Translations under genes and position numbers: made by a program
From: Phlegmacium glaucopus
Lineage: Eukaryota > Basidiomycota > Agaricomycetes > Agaricales > Cortinariaceae
DNA: 64,000 bases
Assembly: GCA_015039465.1 (NCBI GenBank)
Contig: MU130210.1
Location: 47,590-111,589 of the forward strand
Direction of reading: 5' to 3'
Notes under the pieces: generated by a model
The model's database searches: none
What the model saw: the letters and a program-made list of their open reading frames with translations, nothing else
Told to the model about the DNA's origin: nothing
Part shown: piece by piece, positions 36,106-47,159 of the stretch
How positions within the stretch are numbered: position 1 is the first letter of the stretch
How the letters are laid out: each line of letters opens with the position of its first letter

Positions 36106-36859
36106 CTACACTTTACACGGAACAATCGTGTGTGTACTATTTATGGGGTGGTCTCTGTCAACAAAAAATTCGCACCGACGAGTTTCAAGTCATGTTTATC
36201 TGCGAAAGCCATGGCGTTCCATGAACGCCTACTGGCTGGACTCGGGTTGTGTTCGAGATTGTCTTTTGGAATGTTGACGCCTCCAGCTGGTTCTTGGAAA
36301 AGAAGAAAAACTAGAAAATAAAAATAGGCGATTAAAGAAATAGACTATAGAAAATAATTGGCGTACCGTATCGATGAAAGCCAGAGCCAGGAGGAGGGGC
36401 AGGGGGATAGTAAGGTGTGATCGCAGGTTTGCCCTTCAAAACGAGTGAGTCTGTATTTTCGGCAGGTAACTTGAGTCCAGCGACCTGATAAATGAAATTG
36501 ACTCATCAGAATCTCTGTATATGACGAGCGAAACCTACGATCCAGTGTCTCCATTCCCCAAATTTAGGATCATTGCGAGAGGGAGCGTCAGGGTCTGTCA
36601 TGACCAGTGTATATGAAACATCATCCCCACTGTGCCCACCTTCCGCCATTGCATGGGTAGAAGAAAGGATTTTGATGTCAGGTTCATCTTGCGTCATATC
36701 TTTGGCGATTTTGTTGCCCAATGTGGCTTCTGTACCGTTTGAAGGCCATATGATGGAGAAGAGAACGGAGGGTGTGAATTTGATGGAGGGCGGGATGATA
36801 TCTGGAATGACTTGTTCGTTTTTGAGTGCGGTGGTGAGATGGGTAATTTGGTCTGACAT
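36106..36859 (-). CDS. PEBP-family protein (Tfs1-like), apparent frameshift
   Basis: Phosphatidylethanolamine-binding protein family; the fungal relative Tfs1 inhibits carboxypeptidase Y. The start at 36859 gives [20 protein letters not shown]. Ligand-pocket motifs are present: [20 protein letters not shown] (residues 88-107), and [13 protein letters not shown] in exon 2 joined to [15 protein letters not shown] in exon 3. In that frame the protein then ends at 36185 with a non-family tail. The expected C-terminus ([20 protein letters not shown], then NFF) is present in the next frame and runs to a stop at 36106. One base therefore seems gained or lost between about 36240 and 36290, near CCAAAAGAC. 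It could be a sequencing error, a recent lesion or an unseen intron. Confidence 0.75.
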
Positions 36860-37315
36860 GATTTTGGCAGTTGTCGAGGTTGTGCAGTGATGTCATTTTA
36901 CCCTACGTTATTTAATTAGAGCGGAGTCTGATTGCTTACCGGCGTTTATCACTTCCTCTCAAGGTAAGAGGAGCTGAAGGTACTGAATTGGTTGATGAGG
37001 ACAGGACACGACAGTGACTTTGTCTATAAAGTCTGTCATAAGAGGCTAGGTAAGTCAATGTACATAAATACGATCGTTCTTCAGAAACTGACTAACCTGA
37101 TATCGCCAAACATTCTCAAAACTTGAACATTCTCCGTCGAGACTCGACAATTCATATCCTTTCCGTGGTCCATCTGGTGTCGAACCTCAACGGCTTCATT
37201 TGGTGGCATGCGATGCAATCAGGAGCACGGGAGTCAATCTAAGGGGAATGAATGGGTTGGGAAAACGAGAGGCCCCGGGGATTCCGGAATCGATACTAGT
37301 ATCCGAAAGTGCAAC

Positions 37316-37671
37316 TTAATCCTTGCTCCTAATTTGTTCACCTCTCTGGGAGGGAAGTGAAATCGTGTATGCAACAGCCTCCACTGCCAACAGAAGAGCA
37401 CAGAGGACAGCAGCGACGATTGAGTCCTCAAGAAAAGGCAACCCTCAAGCTTATATAATCGAAAGCACGATAGCGTGGTTTTCTGAAGAAACGTAGACTC
37501 CTCACCATTATCAACATCAGCTATAGCGGCTGGCTCTCGCTCAACGCCATTTGGACAAGAAGAGTTTCTATCGGTACACCGTCTTCTGGATTCGGCTTTT
37601 GTTTGGAACTTGGCACTAGCCTGGCGATTAGCAATTTTTACGAACTTCTCCCAGTCTATTGACATCAGCAT
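37316..37671 (-). CDS. Small tail-anchored membrane protein, two exons
   Basis: Exons 37671-37506 and 37443-37316 join in phase across a 62-bp GTGAGG...TGAG intron to 97 residues. The N-terminal part is basic and Cys-containing (MLMSIDWEKFVKIANRQAS, RRRCTDRNSSCPNGVERE). The second exon reads LPFLEDSIVAAVLCALLLAV then EAVAYTISLPSQRGEQIRSKD, a single hydrophobic helix close to the C-terminus, as in tail-anchored proteins. I do not recognise a family. Alternative in-frame ATGs at 37695 and 37665 exist, and a C-terminal extension by splicing at GTGAAC (37341) would end almost at once. The conserved-looking helix in the spliced frame only is the main support. Confidence 0.42.
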
Positions 37672-39479
37672 GATGCATGGAAGCTGGTTCAGCACCCCAA
37701 CTACCAGGGGATTCAGTACTAGTCAGCTGCTCAGCGACAAACTGGAATGGATGTCTCGTTCTCACTGAATAAAGTCCAGTTAAAACTCCTTACGTTCCCA
37801 AGTCTTTGATTGCGTTATGGAACTTGGCACTGCTTGGTGCCCTTGATTTGTCTATTATTTTTGGCTTGCAACTACACTTACGAAAGGTATTGATACTGCT
37901 GTAGATACGTAAACGTTCCTAAATAGAAAACGGATACTTTAAGTTTATTGAGGGTAAGTCGGAAAGTCAATTTCCGAGGGTGCGAGCGCTTATGTCACGA
38001 GAAGTAATGTGTTCGATTTTTTTTAGAGAAGTAAATGTAGTAAAGAGACTTGTCGAAAATCTCTTTTTGAGAATGGGTTTTATTCTGAAGCTAGCTGGTA
38101 GGATGGGACTTTTCTCTACTGTCCTTCTACAGTAAATACGAGCTGCTTTTATATGTAGAAAGAAAAGAAATTTTAAAATGAAATCTCTTAGCGTGTTGAT
38201 CTTTAAATTTTATGCTGCTTCAATTAAATTTTAGAGCATCCTAGCTCTTTTTTAGGTATCTTCATTTTTCACTTTCCTTGCGCGCGCCCGGTCCTGGCCG
38301 TACTCCCTTTCCTGTGCGTTACTTTTCCCAGAACGGGAAAGTCACGCGTGACCTGTTTCTAAAACGGGAAATCGTGCGTGCGCTTGCTCGTGTGAACGAA
38401 CTCCGTTCCTTACACTGCGCTCGTCGAAACGACAAGTAGGTTCTTGGTGCCGCAGTAACCCGGTCACCGGTGGTGGCGTCCTTCAATGTAGTGAGTTCTC
38501 TAGTTATCAAATGGCCATTAAACTCAGTGTCAAATATCGGTACACGGTCCTTTACTCGCCTCAAACGTGATATACTTACCTTCTCCCCGAGATAATTAAC
38601 TGACATATTTATGTTACTCAAGTAGAAGAGTCACGTCTTCAATCCGAGTCAAACTGGGTGGTAGAATACCTAAATGGCCCTATTGCCACTCCATGTACTC
38701 CGAGATCTGAAGAGGGCTAACCTGGAATTGTGAAAGCCGTTATCCTCAATATTCTCCGGTTATCGGGGGGACGAAATTTTTTCTGCATCCATGGAGCTCC
38801 AAATGGACACCTTCATACATTATGCCGAATATGTTCGTGACGGGGGTGCTCAAATGCTTAGCGCAACAATTTTCCAGCTCCTGTTACGATAGGATGGTCT
38901 CATCTTCTGAGCTTGCAGAGTAGTCGAATTCTCTCCATCTCTGTTTGTCTCTTGCCTCCATGGTTAATGCATGCGACGATCCTTGACCTTTCCGAAGACC
39001 GTGCGTCAATTGTCCCTGTGCATTTCCGCAGTTCATTATGACATTTTAGCGTTCATCATCCCAAGCATGGCTTTACAGCGGTGAACCCATGAATGAAGTT
39101 TCCATCAAGGCAAAACAGCCTTGCTTTTACAGCCGTTTGAGCCGATTCAACACCGCTGTTTTTGTGATGTAATTTACATGCATAGATTGTCAATCATCAA
39201 GGTTCAAAGTGAGGACTTCATTTCTCTCTCTAGTCATTGGCGATGTTATCAAATGCTTGACGCTCGTGCTCAATTTATATTTTCTCACCCAGCTGTTTTT
39301 TTCGTTAGGTCTTATTCAGTGGTCTCTGCCACTTGACTACTTGTCTCCATCGATTGACAGCGTGAAACGGCGAGTGGTGCCGTCTCCACATGAAACCTCT
39401 TCGTAATGAAGTACGCACATCCCAACCATGCTTTTAGTTTCTCCTGATTATCAATCATCTCGTACAGGACCTCTGGAAG
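37672..39479. other. Spacer with no supported gene
   Basis: A 100-codon minus-strand frame at 38319-38621 lacks any family signal. 38270-38290 holds a GC-rich CGCGCGCCCGG stretch. The last ~100 bases are the hydrophobin promoter. Confidence 0.4.
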
Positions 39480-39485
39480 TATAAA
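39480..39485 (+). promoter_or_regulatory. TATA box of the hydrophobin gene
   Basis: TATAAA 83 bases before the ATG at 39563, followed by a C/T-rich, then ACAAAAACAAACAA leader, typical of highly expressed fungal genes. Confidence 0.6.
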
Positions 39486-39562
39486 GGTCGCTATGGTCTA
39501 CCCACCGTCTTCACCACTCAAACAGTTCCCAGTGTTCAGTATTACCAACAAAAACAAACAAT

Positions 39563-40175
39563 ATGCAATTCAAACTTGTCTCTGCTCTCGCTTTTGCCAC
39601 TCTTGTGGCTGCTATCGTACCCCCTCCTAACGTGGCCCCCCCTACCAGCCCCTCTCCTATCCCCCCTCCTACCACCCCCTCTCCTACCATCCTCCCTCCC
39701 TTCCCTGGGAACCCTGCACCTACTATCGGTGCTAGCAAATGCGAGACCGGACAACTCCACTGCTGTAAGTTCTATTTCCATCATATCGCTATAGTGCTAT
39801 GATGAAAACGAATTATTATAGGCAAGAGCGCCCAGTTACCCACTGCACCCGCTGCTTCCACCGCCCTCGGTCCTTTGGGCGTCTCTGCGGGCCATATTTC
39901 TGGTCTTGTCGGTCTTACTTGCACTGCGATCCCTGTTAGCGGTGGAGACAAGTCTTGGTAAGCTTTTTAGATTCATGAACCTGATGGGTTTGAATTTAAA
40001 CATTCTTTCTTTGCCAGCTCTGCCCAACCTGTCTGCTGCACAGACAACTCCTTTGGTAAGCGCGGCTTGAGAATATACAAATCATATTTTCTGTTCTCTA
40101 ACTATTTATTTTTTTGGCCAACCTTAAGGTGGTGTCGTTGCCCTCGGTTGCAACCCGGTTAACCTTAGCTTGTAA
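39563..40175 (+). CDS. Class I hydrophobin
   Basis: Four exons (39563-39764, 39822-39957, 40018-40055, 40129-40175) give 140 residues. A signal peptide (MQFKLVSALAFATLVAA) precedes a Pro/Ser/Thr linker at 20-53. The eight-cysteine pattern is C60-x6-C67-C68-x32-C101-x11-C113-x5-C119-C120-x12-C133, which is diagnostic for class I hydrophobins; C113 is completed only by the splice between exons 2 and 3. Hydrophobins are secreted and self-assemble into amphipathic films that coat aerial hyphae, fruit bodies and spores. The proline-rich linker is longer than in many mushroom hydrophobins and is built of near-repeats of PPTSPSPIP. The TATA box upstream and short introns fit a strong developmental promoter. 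Confidence 0.95.
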
Positions 40176-40299
40176 AAGTTGAATATTCATTGAGTTGGGG
40201 CGGCGCCCGCACTTTAGTAATACTTTGATAGACTTAAATTAACGCAAATCCTTGTGATCCTTCTGTTATTACTTACGTCTATCGAATTCCATCTTTCAC

Positions 40300-40590
40300 A
40301 TGGGCTCAACAAAGAAAAAGCGAAAATTATCTGATCTGACTGTGGACGACGCCAACGCTCTCCTACGCACTATTCCAGGTGCAGCTTCATGAAGAAGACG
40401 AGGATCTCCCAAAAGGCCTTTCGATGGACTCCTCGGTGCGTGGTCATCTAAACCTATTTGTGTGCTATGCTCATTGTCGAGTTTTCTTAAGCATACGCCG
40501 TGTTCTGAAGGCGACGCTTTGACCTTGAAGGATTGGCACAAGTCTGGACTCGGATTGAAGCACTTGAAGTATGAGATCTCATCATACTGA
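40300..40590 (+). pseudogene. Unrecognised 96-codon frame with one internal TGA
   Basis: From ATG at 40300 the frame reads MGSTKKKRKLSDLTVDDANA, a lysine-rich start resembling a nuclear localisation signal. It meets TGA at 40390-40392, and then continues open for 65 more codons (GSPKRPFDGLLGAWSSKPIC, CSLSSFLKHTPCSEGD) to a TGA at 40590. The even composition on both sides of the stop suggests one gene broken by a nonsense change, or a short exon pair whose intron I cannot place. An antisense 125-codon frame overlaps it and is less protein-like. Confidence 0.3.
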
Positions 40591-40898
40591 ATGTAAATTG
40601 GGCTCACCACCGGAAATGCGAGAGCAGAGAGGGAAGCTGCAGCACAGTAACATCGCCGAACTGTCTCCTTCAAGTACTCAGGCGTCCGCTAACACTAAAC
40701 GCAGACCTGGTAAAAGAGCTGACACTGAGAAGCGACTGGAAGGAAACACGCACCCCAGAAGAGAAAGGACGGACGCCATTGATCCTAACTTCCCTTACGA
40801 GAGATTCAGGGCTGAACTCACACGCGCCCAATGCAGTAAACAAGGTTGTCGCTAACACTAAATTGACAAAAAAATGGTTTTCTGTTTTGTGGCCGAAC

Positions 40899-43573
40899 AT
40901 GCAGTTTTCGATTATCCTTGGATCGTTCCTCCTTCTGTCGATTCGTCTTGTGCTCTCCTCTCCTCTTTCTTTTGACTCCACCGTCTATGATGATCTTGCT
41001 GCTCGGTCGCCATCGGCTTCAAAGACCGTCATCATTCAGATGTTTGAGTGGAATTGGGATAGCATCGCTGCTGAATGTACAAATTTCATCGGTCCTGCTG
41101 GATATGGTTTCGTCCAAGGTTCAATATTTCTCTTTCAACTTTACATCATCAATTCACGTTGAATGCTTACGCGCTTACCCTCAGTGAGCCCCCCACAAGA
41201 GCATATTACTGGTACCCAGTGGTGGACGAGTTATCAACCCGTATCCTATATTTTAACTTCCAAGCGTGGCAATCGCAGTCGCTTCCAGAAGTGAGTTCAT
41301 CCCTATTTATTTACCTAGGATTAACCGATTTTTTATATATCAGTATGATATCCGCATGCCATGCCGCTGGTGTGAAAGTCATCACTGGTCGGCACACATT
41401 GTCTTTCATCTCTATGGTATATTCTCATGCAGTTACTTGTCATCAGACACCATCTTCAATCACATGGCTGGACTCAACTCCGGAACTGGCATGGGTGGAA
41501 GTTCTTTTACGCATTATGTATATCCAGGTATCTATCAAAACCAAGTGCGTAACGTGTCTCCATTCTCTCTCGCTATTTATATCTAAATTTTTGTAACAGG
41601 ACTTCCACCATTGCGGGCTTGAGCCCAATGACAATATTGTCAACTGGAATAACCGACTTGAAGTTCAAACATGTCAATTGGTCAATCTTGCTGAGTATAT
41701 AAACAAAATTTCTTTGGGTTGGCTGTTAAATCTAACATCTTCACTTCCATCAAGCCTAGCGACTGATACGGAATATGTCCAGACAAGACTTGCGGAGTAT
41801 GGCAACGATTTGCTCTCGCTTGGTGTTGACGGACTTCGATTGGATGCATCGAAAAGTGAGATCACCTATATACAGGCTAATCGGAATGTGTATGATGTTG
41901 AAATCCTTGTTAGATATCGCTGCGGCAGACATTAGAAACATTTTGAGTAGGCTATCGTCTACGCCTTATATCACACAGGAGGTTCCTTTTGGTGCTGGAC
42001 AACCGGTCCAGCCATCTGAATATGTTGGCAACGGTGCGCCATGGGTTAATATAGTCAATCAATACTAACCTTTCCAATCAGGAGATGTTCAAGAGTTGGT
42101 TATTCCCTCTACAGAAGGTCGTATAATTGTAATGCATCTCAATGTAGGTTTCGATACACGAGCGCCCTTCAGAACGCCTTTTCAAGTGGTGGGATTTCCA
42201 GTCTTCAAAACCTGGACAATCAGGGTAAGCATAGCATATCTTCCAAAGGAAACACGACCTTCTCTTGTGCTGATTGGTGTTTTCAGGCTGGGTTGCAGGA
42301 ACTCAGGCAAATGTATTTGTCGCTAATCATGATACGGAACGCGTGAGTTTTGTATATGTGATTGCCTTTCCGTCTATATGACCATTGAAAATAGAAGGGC
42401 AATTCATTAAATATCAATTCCCCTTCTAATACGTATATCACTGCGACCATCTTCTCGTTGGCGCATCCATATGGCACACCGACTATCCTATCCAGTTACT
42501 CATTCTCTACCTCTGACGATGGTGCTCCTAATAACGGTAAGATCTCAAATTGTTATCGATAACTCCTGGACCAACTTTTGTTTCACAGAGATCGGAACCT
42601 GCTCTGCTACTGGTGGTAGTGGAGGGTGGCTTTGTCAACACCGATTCGTTAGCATTAGTGGCATGGTTGGCTTCCGCAACAATGTTGGCTCAGCTCCATT
42701 AAATAATTGGGTATCTCCTCAATCGCAACAAATTGCTTTCGGACGAGGTTTTTTTTTTCATTTTTATCTATACTTATCATCATTCATGCTGACCATATGT
42801 TTGAGGCTCTGCTGGATTTGTGGCAATCAATAATGTCGATTCGCAATGGAGTGCAACTTTTTCTACTTCGCTCCCTGATGGTTCGTATTGCGATGTAATT
42901 AGTGGGAGAAGTTCGTCTGGAACATGTACCGGTACAGTGTGCGTGATACAGTCGCTGAATATTTCGTTTTTTATTTTTGACATTATTGCAACAGTTTTAC
43001 TGTGTCTAAGGGCTCATTCACTGCTATCGTACCTGCTCGAAGTGCTGTCGCTATTCATACAGGTGCATTGGGATCTGGAGGTGGCGGATCTAGGTCTGTT
43101 GCTGTGACCTTCCAAGAAACTGCTACAACTACTTTTGGAGAGGTCAGTCGACACGTTGTTCTACCGTATCCGACTCGGTGCCTCTGATAACAAATCTACT
43201 TTAGAACATTTTTCTAGTAGGTAGTATAGCTGAGCTTGGGAGTTGGAACCCTTCCTCTTCAGTGGGTTTCCCAATTTGGTTTCTACTTTATCGCTTTGTT
43301 ACTGACTAATGGCCTATGATGTAGATCGCCCTTTCGGCTGCTACCTATCCAGTGTGGAGTGTCACTATATCGTTGCCCGCTAACATCAACTTCACATACA
43401 AATTCATTCGAAAGGAAACCAATGGAACCGTATGTCCTGTTAAATTTATGTTGATTTTGATGATAGATGATATTCACAAATTTCTTTCCAAGGTCGTATG
43501 GGAGTCAGATCCAAACATGCAAGCCAATATTGTGGCGTCGGGCACTCAAACTATAACTGGATCATGGAGATAA
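40899..43573 (+). CDS. Secreted alpha-amylase (GH13) with C-terminal CBM20
   Basis: Multi-exon extracellular starch-degrading enzyme. Signal peptide [20 protein letters not shown]; then [17 protein letters not shown] and [18 protein letters not shown]13 region I is [12 protein letters not shown] (joined by a splice), region [13 protein letters not shown], region III with the acid Glu [11 protein letters not shown], and region [11 protein letters not shown]. The domain C part reads [18 protein letters not shown] and [13 protein letters not shown]. After a Gly/Ser linker, a starch-binding CBM20 module follows ([45 protein letters not shown]), ending GSWR at 43573. All splice phases I followed agree. 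One oddity: region II reads K-N after splicing where the family has K-H. The enzyme hydrolyses alpha-1,4-glucan outside the cell. Confidence 0.9.
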
Positions 43574-44240
43574 TCAAATATCAATGTGGCATCCTGGGTT
43601 CTGAAAATCTTTGATCAAGCAAGGACTATTAAACCGGTATATATACCATTATTTCGTTCTTTACTGTTACATACTATATACAACCTCCAAGCGCTTTAAC
43701 CTTCATCTTGCTAGGGAATTTTTATTGTTATCTATTCCAGGAACCAGAATATATACATGTCTTAGAAGAGGCGGCGCATCAGCTAGATATGTACCTCCAT
43801 CCATGAGTATTGTTGGAGAGATTTAGATGCATTTAGTCAAAATGATAAATTAACAACCTGAGCCCTGTGATTCTCCTCTGATGTGCTGAATATTTTCAAA
43901 CTATGTCTTTATCTTGCGGCGTCACGGTCAGGAACGTTTGCTTGCCACGGCCTATATGGCCGGGCAAATACGGAATGAGCCTTGTGTTCAAGCACAACGC
44001 CGCCTTTCAATAAAGTATGCATTACCTTTTCGTAGCATGCTATATTTTTTGTTAGCAATGACTTGCAGTGGTTCGTTTTTCTGGTTGGTAGTACAATCGT
44101 TGTCTTATGTAAAGACGCGTAAAGCTGCCGTAAGACGCACGCATCGGAGACTTGCCATATGGAGATAAGCTTTAGTACAGCTGCCAGCCCTGCCTTAGAC
44201 GTTGTATCCTAACGCAACTTCAAAATATAGCCAAGTAGTA
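43574..44240. other. Intergenic, amylase 3' side and KDSR promoter side
   Basis: No gene recognised. An 84-codon plus-strand frame at 43914-44168 has no family features. Confidence 0.4.
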
Positions 44241-45483
44241 ATGTTCGGGTTGTCATCTAAATGGAATCCAGACGGGAAGGTGTGTAATGTGTGTTGCTAT
44301 AAAGACAACTAACAAATCACGCTTTAGCATGTTTATATTACGGGTGGTAGTACAGGTTTGGGACTATCGCTTGCCCAGATACTCACCCAACATGGTGCTC
44401 ACGTGTCGATCGTGGCAAGGAACCAAAAAAAGCTTGACAAGGCACTCGCCCAACTTGAGGTAATAAAAACATGGAGCTTAGCAGTCATGGCCTCAGCTAA
44501 ATGTTCTGCAGCAACTACGTGTCTCCCAATCCCAAATACTAAGGGCCTACTCGCATTCTTTGGATACTGCCTTGGCTTCTACGCTAGCTCTAGAAGATGT
44601 ATGCGGACCGTTTGATGGACAGTGCCCAGATGCTGTTTTTGCTTGTGCTGGAAGCTCGAAGCCAATGTTTTTTGTCGAGATGGACGAACAGGACTTGGTG
44701 AATGGGATGACAAATGGCTATTGGGTCCAAGCATGGACGGCATGGGTAAGTAGTTCAACCTCTGGGTTGGACATTATTCTGATTTGTGAGTAGGCTGCCG
44801 CTAAACGGATGGCTCGAGAAAATAAACAAGGTGGAAAGATTGTGTTGGTATCGTCGACATTGGGGTACATGTCTTTTCTTGGTTGGGCTTCATATTCGCC
44901 AGCGAAACACGCCTTGCGGGGTATGTCAATTACTGTGCCTTTTTGAATGCTTACATTGACATGCAATATAGGACTTGCGGACACACTTCAGTCGGAGATG
45001 ATGTTGTATTGACGTTCATATATTCTTCCCACCCACTATGTTCACACCTGGCTATGAGGAGGAGAATAAGACAAAACCTTCGATTGTAAAGAAAATCGAA
45101 AGCACAGATGATGGACTAACGGCTGAGCAAGCTGCATTAGCTCTTTTCAAAGGTGAGAGGTTGAATTGAATTTTGTGCGGCGGTTGCTTACTATGTATAG
45201 GTGTTCAAAATGGTCATGCGCATATAACGGCGGACCTGATTACTAGTTTGTTTCGGGCATCGACTCGTGGAACGGCCTATAAGTGTAACTGGTTTTTGGA
45301 CGTGTTATTTGATTTGATTACGTTTGTGCGTTTTTTATATCAGCTGCCCTCTCAGCTGCCTATTGACCCTATACATAGATTGCGACACCCATTTGGCGAG
45401 CGTCCGTAGATAAGCAGGTGGTTGCTCACTGGGAAGAGCACCGACAGCAACAACATTTGATTGAACAGGGGTTCTTTTCATGA
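44241..45483 (+). CDS. TSC10: 3-ketodihydrosphingosine reductase (Tsc10/KDSR-like)
   Basis: Short-chain dehydrogenase that reduces 3-ketodihydrosphingosine to dihydrosphingosine with NADPH at the ER, the second step of sphingolipid synthesis. The 39-base first exon starts at 44241 (MFGLSSKWNPDGK) and joins to HVYITGGSTGLGLSLAQIL, the nucleotide-binding TGxxxGxG. Further blocks: ALEDVCGPFDGQCPDAVFAC (cofactor ring), IVLVSSTLGYMSF and the catalytic YSPAKHAL (Tyr-x3-Lys, with Ser in VSS). Next comes FPPTMFTPGYEEENKTKPSI, a KDSR-specific block, then a hydrophobic C-terminal segment (WFLDVLFDLITFIATPIWR) likely anchoring it in the membrane, and an end EQGFFS. Phases agree across the introns. The gene symbol is that of the yeast orthologue. 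Confidence 0.87.
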
Positions 45484-45768
45484 TGGGACGCGTCATCTCT
45501 CCGTGTACGTTTTCATGTTCAGATATTTATAGGTTTATTTCGATGACGAGTCGTGGAAAGGTTTTTTTCAGAGAAGCACAAATGGTTGCACCTTAGGACG
45601 AGTTCAAGCCACACTATCTCTATAATACGAATGTTTGAAAAAAACAACTTTCATCAAATCCCACTATGGTCTTATTATTGCCAACGTCTGTCCTTGTTTT
45701 TCGTAAGTAGGCTATGCCAGACTTCACCGTGGGAAGAGTACGGCGCTCTCTCTTGACTTATCATCATC

Positions 45769-46512
45769 ATGTCGAGCGAAAGACCATCTAAGAACAATCG
45801 CATAACCAAAGCTTTTCGATATGTCAAAGGAAAGTTCTCTTCTCGTCTTCCTTCGACACGCCCTCCCACATCATTGTCGGTCGTGGATCCAAGCCCTGAT
45901 AACTGTAATGTAACGATAGGCGCCGAAACAAGGTGAGCGGTAGAATTCGCTGTTATCCAACATTTCCTTGATTATTTACATGATCTCTTCATTCTTTCAA
46001 GCAATTTGCGGCCCAAAACGGTCCCCATGGTCAGCGTTGATCACGCTGCCCCAGCAGTTGTGACCGCGGAAGCAGATACAATATCCCTCACAAACCCCGT
46101 ACCAGTTTCAGCATCGATACCTAGTGTACCCAGGCAACTCGGTTCGCCTAGTAGGCCAAGACCAGAAACTCCATTCACGGTCAGCGCTCGTGTTGCGCTC
46201 GCGACTGTCGTTGTTAATTACTCCTCATTTAGTACATGGCTCCAAACACGCATAGTCCAATGTCTGCCTTCCAAGGTGCTCAACATGTACGCCTGTATCA
46301 CTCAACGATTAACATGGCCAACACTGTAAGCATCATTCCATCTGTATGTATATACACCAATCTATGTACTGATAGTTCTATCATCATGATCGTCTCAGAT
46401 CCACATGCATGTGCCATGCGATGCTGATGGAAATGAACAACCGGCGAACTTTCGAACCATGGTGAGCAATATAATGTTTGGAGCAGGACGATCTGTGTTG
46501 AATGCCTGGTAG
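45769..46512 (+). CDS. Short protein resembling the N-terminus of fungal NLR-like proteins
   Basis: Exons 45769-45932, 46002-46179, 46233-46325 and 46399-46512 join in phase to 182 residues. The basic Ser-rich start (MSSERPSKNNRITKAFRYVK, GKFSSRLPSTRPP), a low-complexity Pro/Val/Thr middle, and the block MSAFQGAQHVRLYHSTINMA resemble the leader of Agaricomycete STAND/NACHT-type proteins, where a segment like FxGAxNxxIxGGxFxxxxG precedes the NTPase. No NTPase or repeat domain follows before the stop at 46512, and the DNA beyond is repeats. It may be a truncated NLR-like gene or a stand-alone short protein. Family link from memory, moderate at best. Confidence 0.45.
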
Positions 46513-47159
46513 TCACCGCTATTTTGGGAACAACCCGGCAAATCGGCTGGAGGCTTTTTTTTTTTGATTTACTCCGTCGCCCTTGGTAACCATCATAAGT
46601 AATCAGGATTGATAGTCATTTGATACGCCGCCAAGCGTATGTAATCAAATATGCTCTACATCTATCTACTAAATAGGATGATACTGTGTCCACTGTAAGT
46701 GCTATAAATTGTTATTTCTGACCGACAATATTGAAAATCAAAGAAATCTGTAGAAGACTTTGAATTTTAGATAGACTTACAAGCTAAGTGACCACTGGCA
46801 CATAGTATGTCAGGGAAGGCCGCGTCGCGCTCTCTCACTCAGACGCTGTTGTTCTTTGATCGATTCGAAGATTTTTAAAACTGATTTATTCGTTTTATGC
46901 CAGTGGATGCCAAGTGGATGCTTAGCGCAAAGGGCTGAATGGGAGACTGCTGCATGGGCTTCCCGCAAGTACTCAGGCTACCGTGATAGCTATATTTAAC
47001 TTGTATAGATTACATTGCATATTTGTCTCATGGCTTCGGGTCTAGACGCGCTCGCCTAAAGTGTAGCAGTCATGCTGGGTTAGCTTCCAATTAGCACTCC
47101 ATATTTCACGTTTTTCGTTGAATATGAACTGGTTTGAGTCGCTCATTGCTATAATACTG
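46513..47159. other. Spacer, no gene
   Basis: AT-rich; a run of T at 46555-46565. Nothing recognised. Confidence 0.4.

Noticed and set aside
37234..37695. Unspliced 153-codon frame of the tail-anchored protein region
   Set aside because: Splicing at 37505/37444 reveals a clean hydrophobic helix in another frame, whereas the unspliced reading has none of its features.
38319..38621. 100-codon minus-strand frame
   Set aside because: Isolated, Arg-rich, no motif.
39511..39784. Gly-rich minus-strand frames over the hydrophobin
   Set aside because: Antisense shadows of the proline codons in hydrophobin exon 1.
40296..40673. 125-codon antisense frame over 40.3-40.6 kb
   Set aside because: The plus-strand frame is more protein-like; the antisense frame has no motif.
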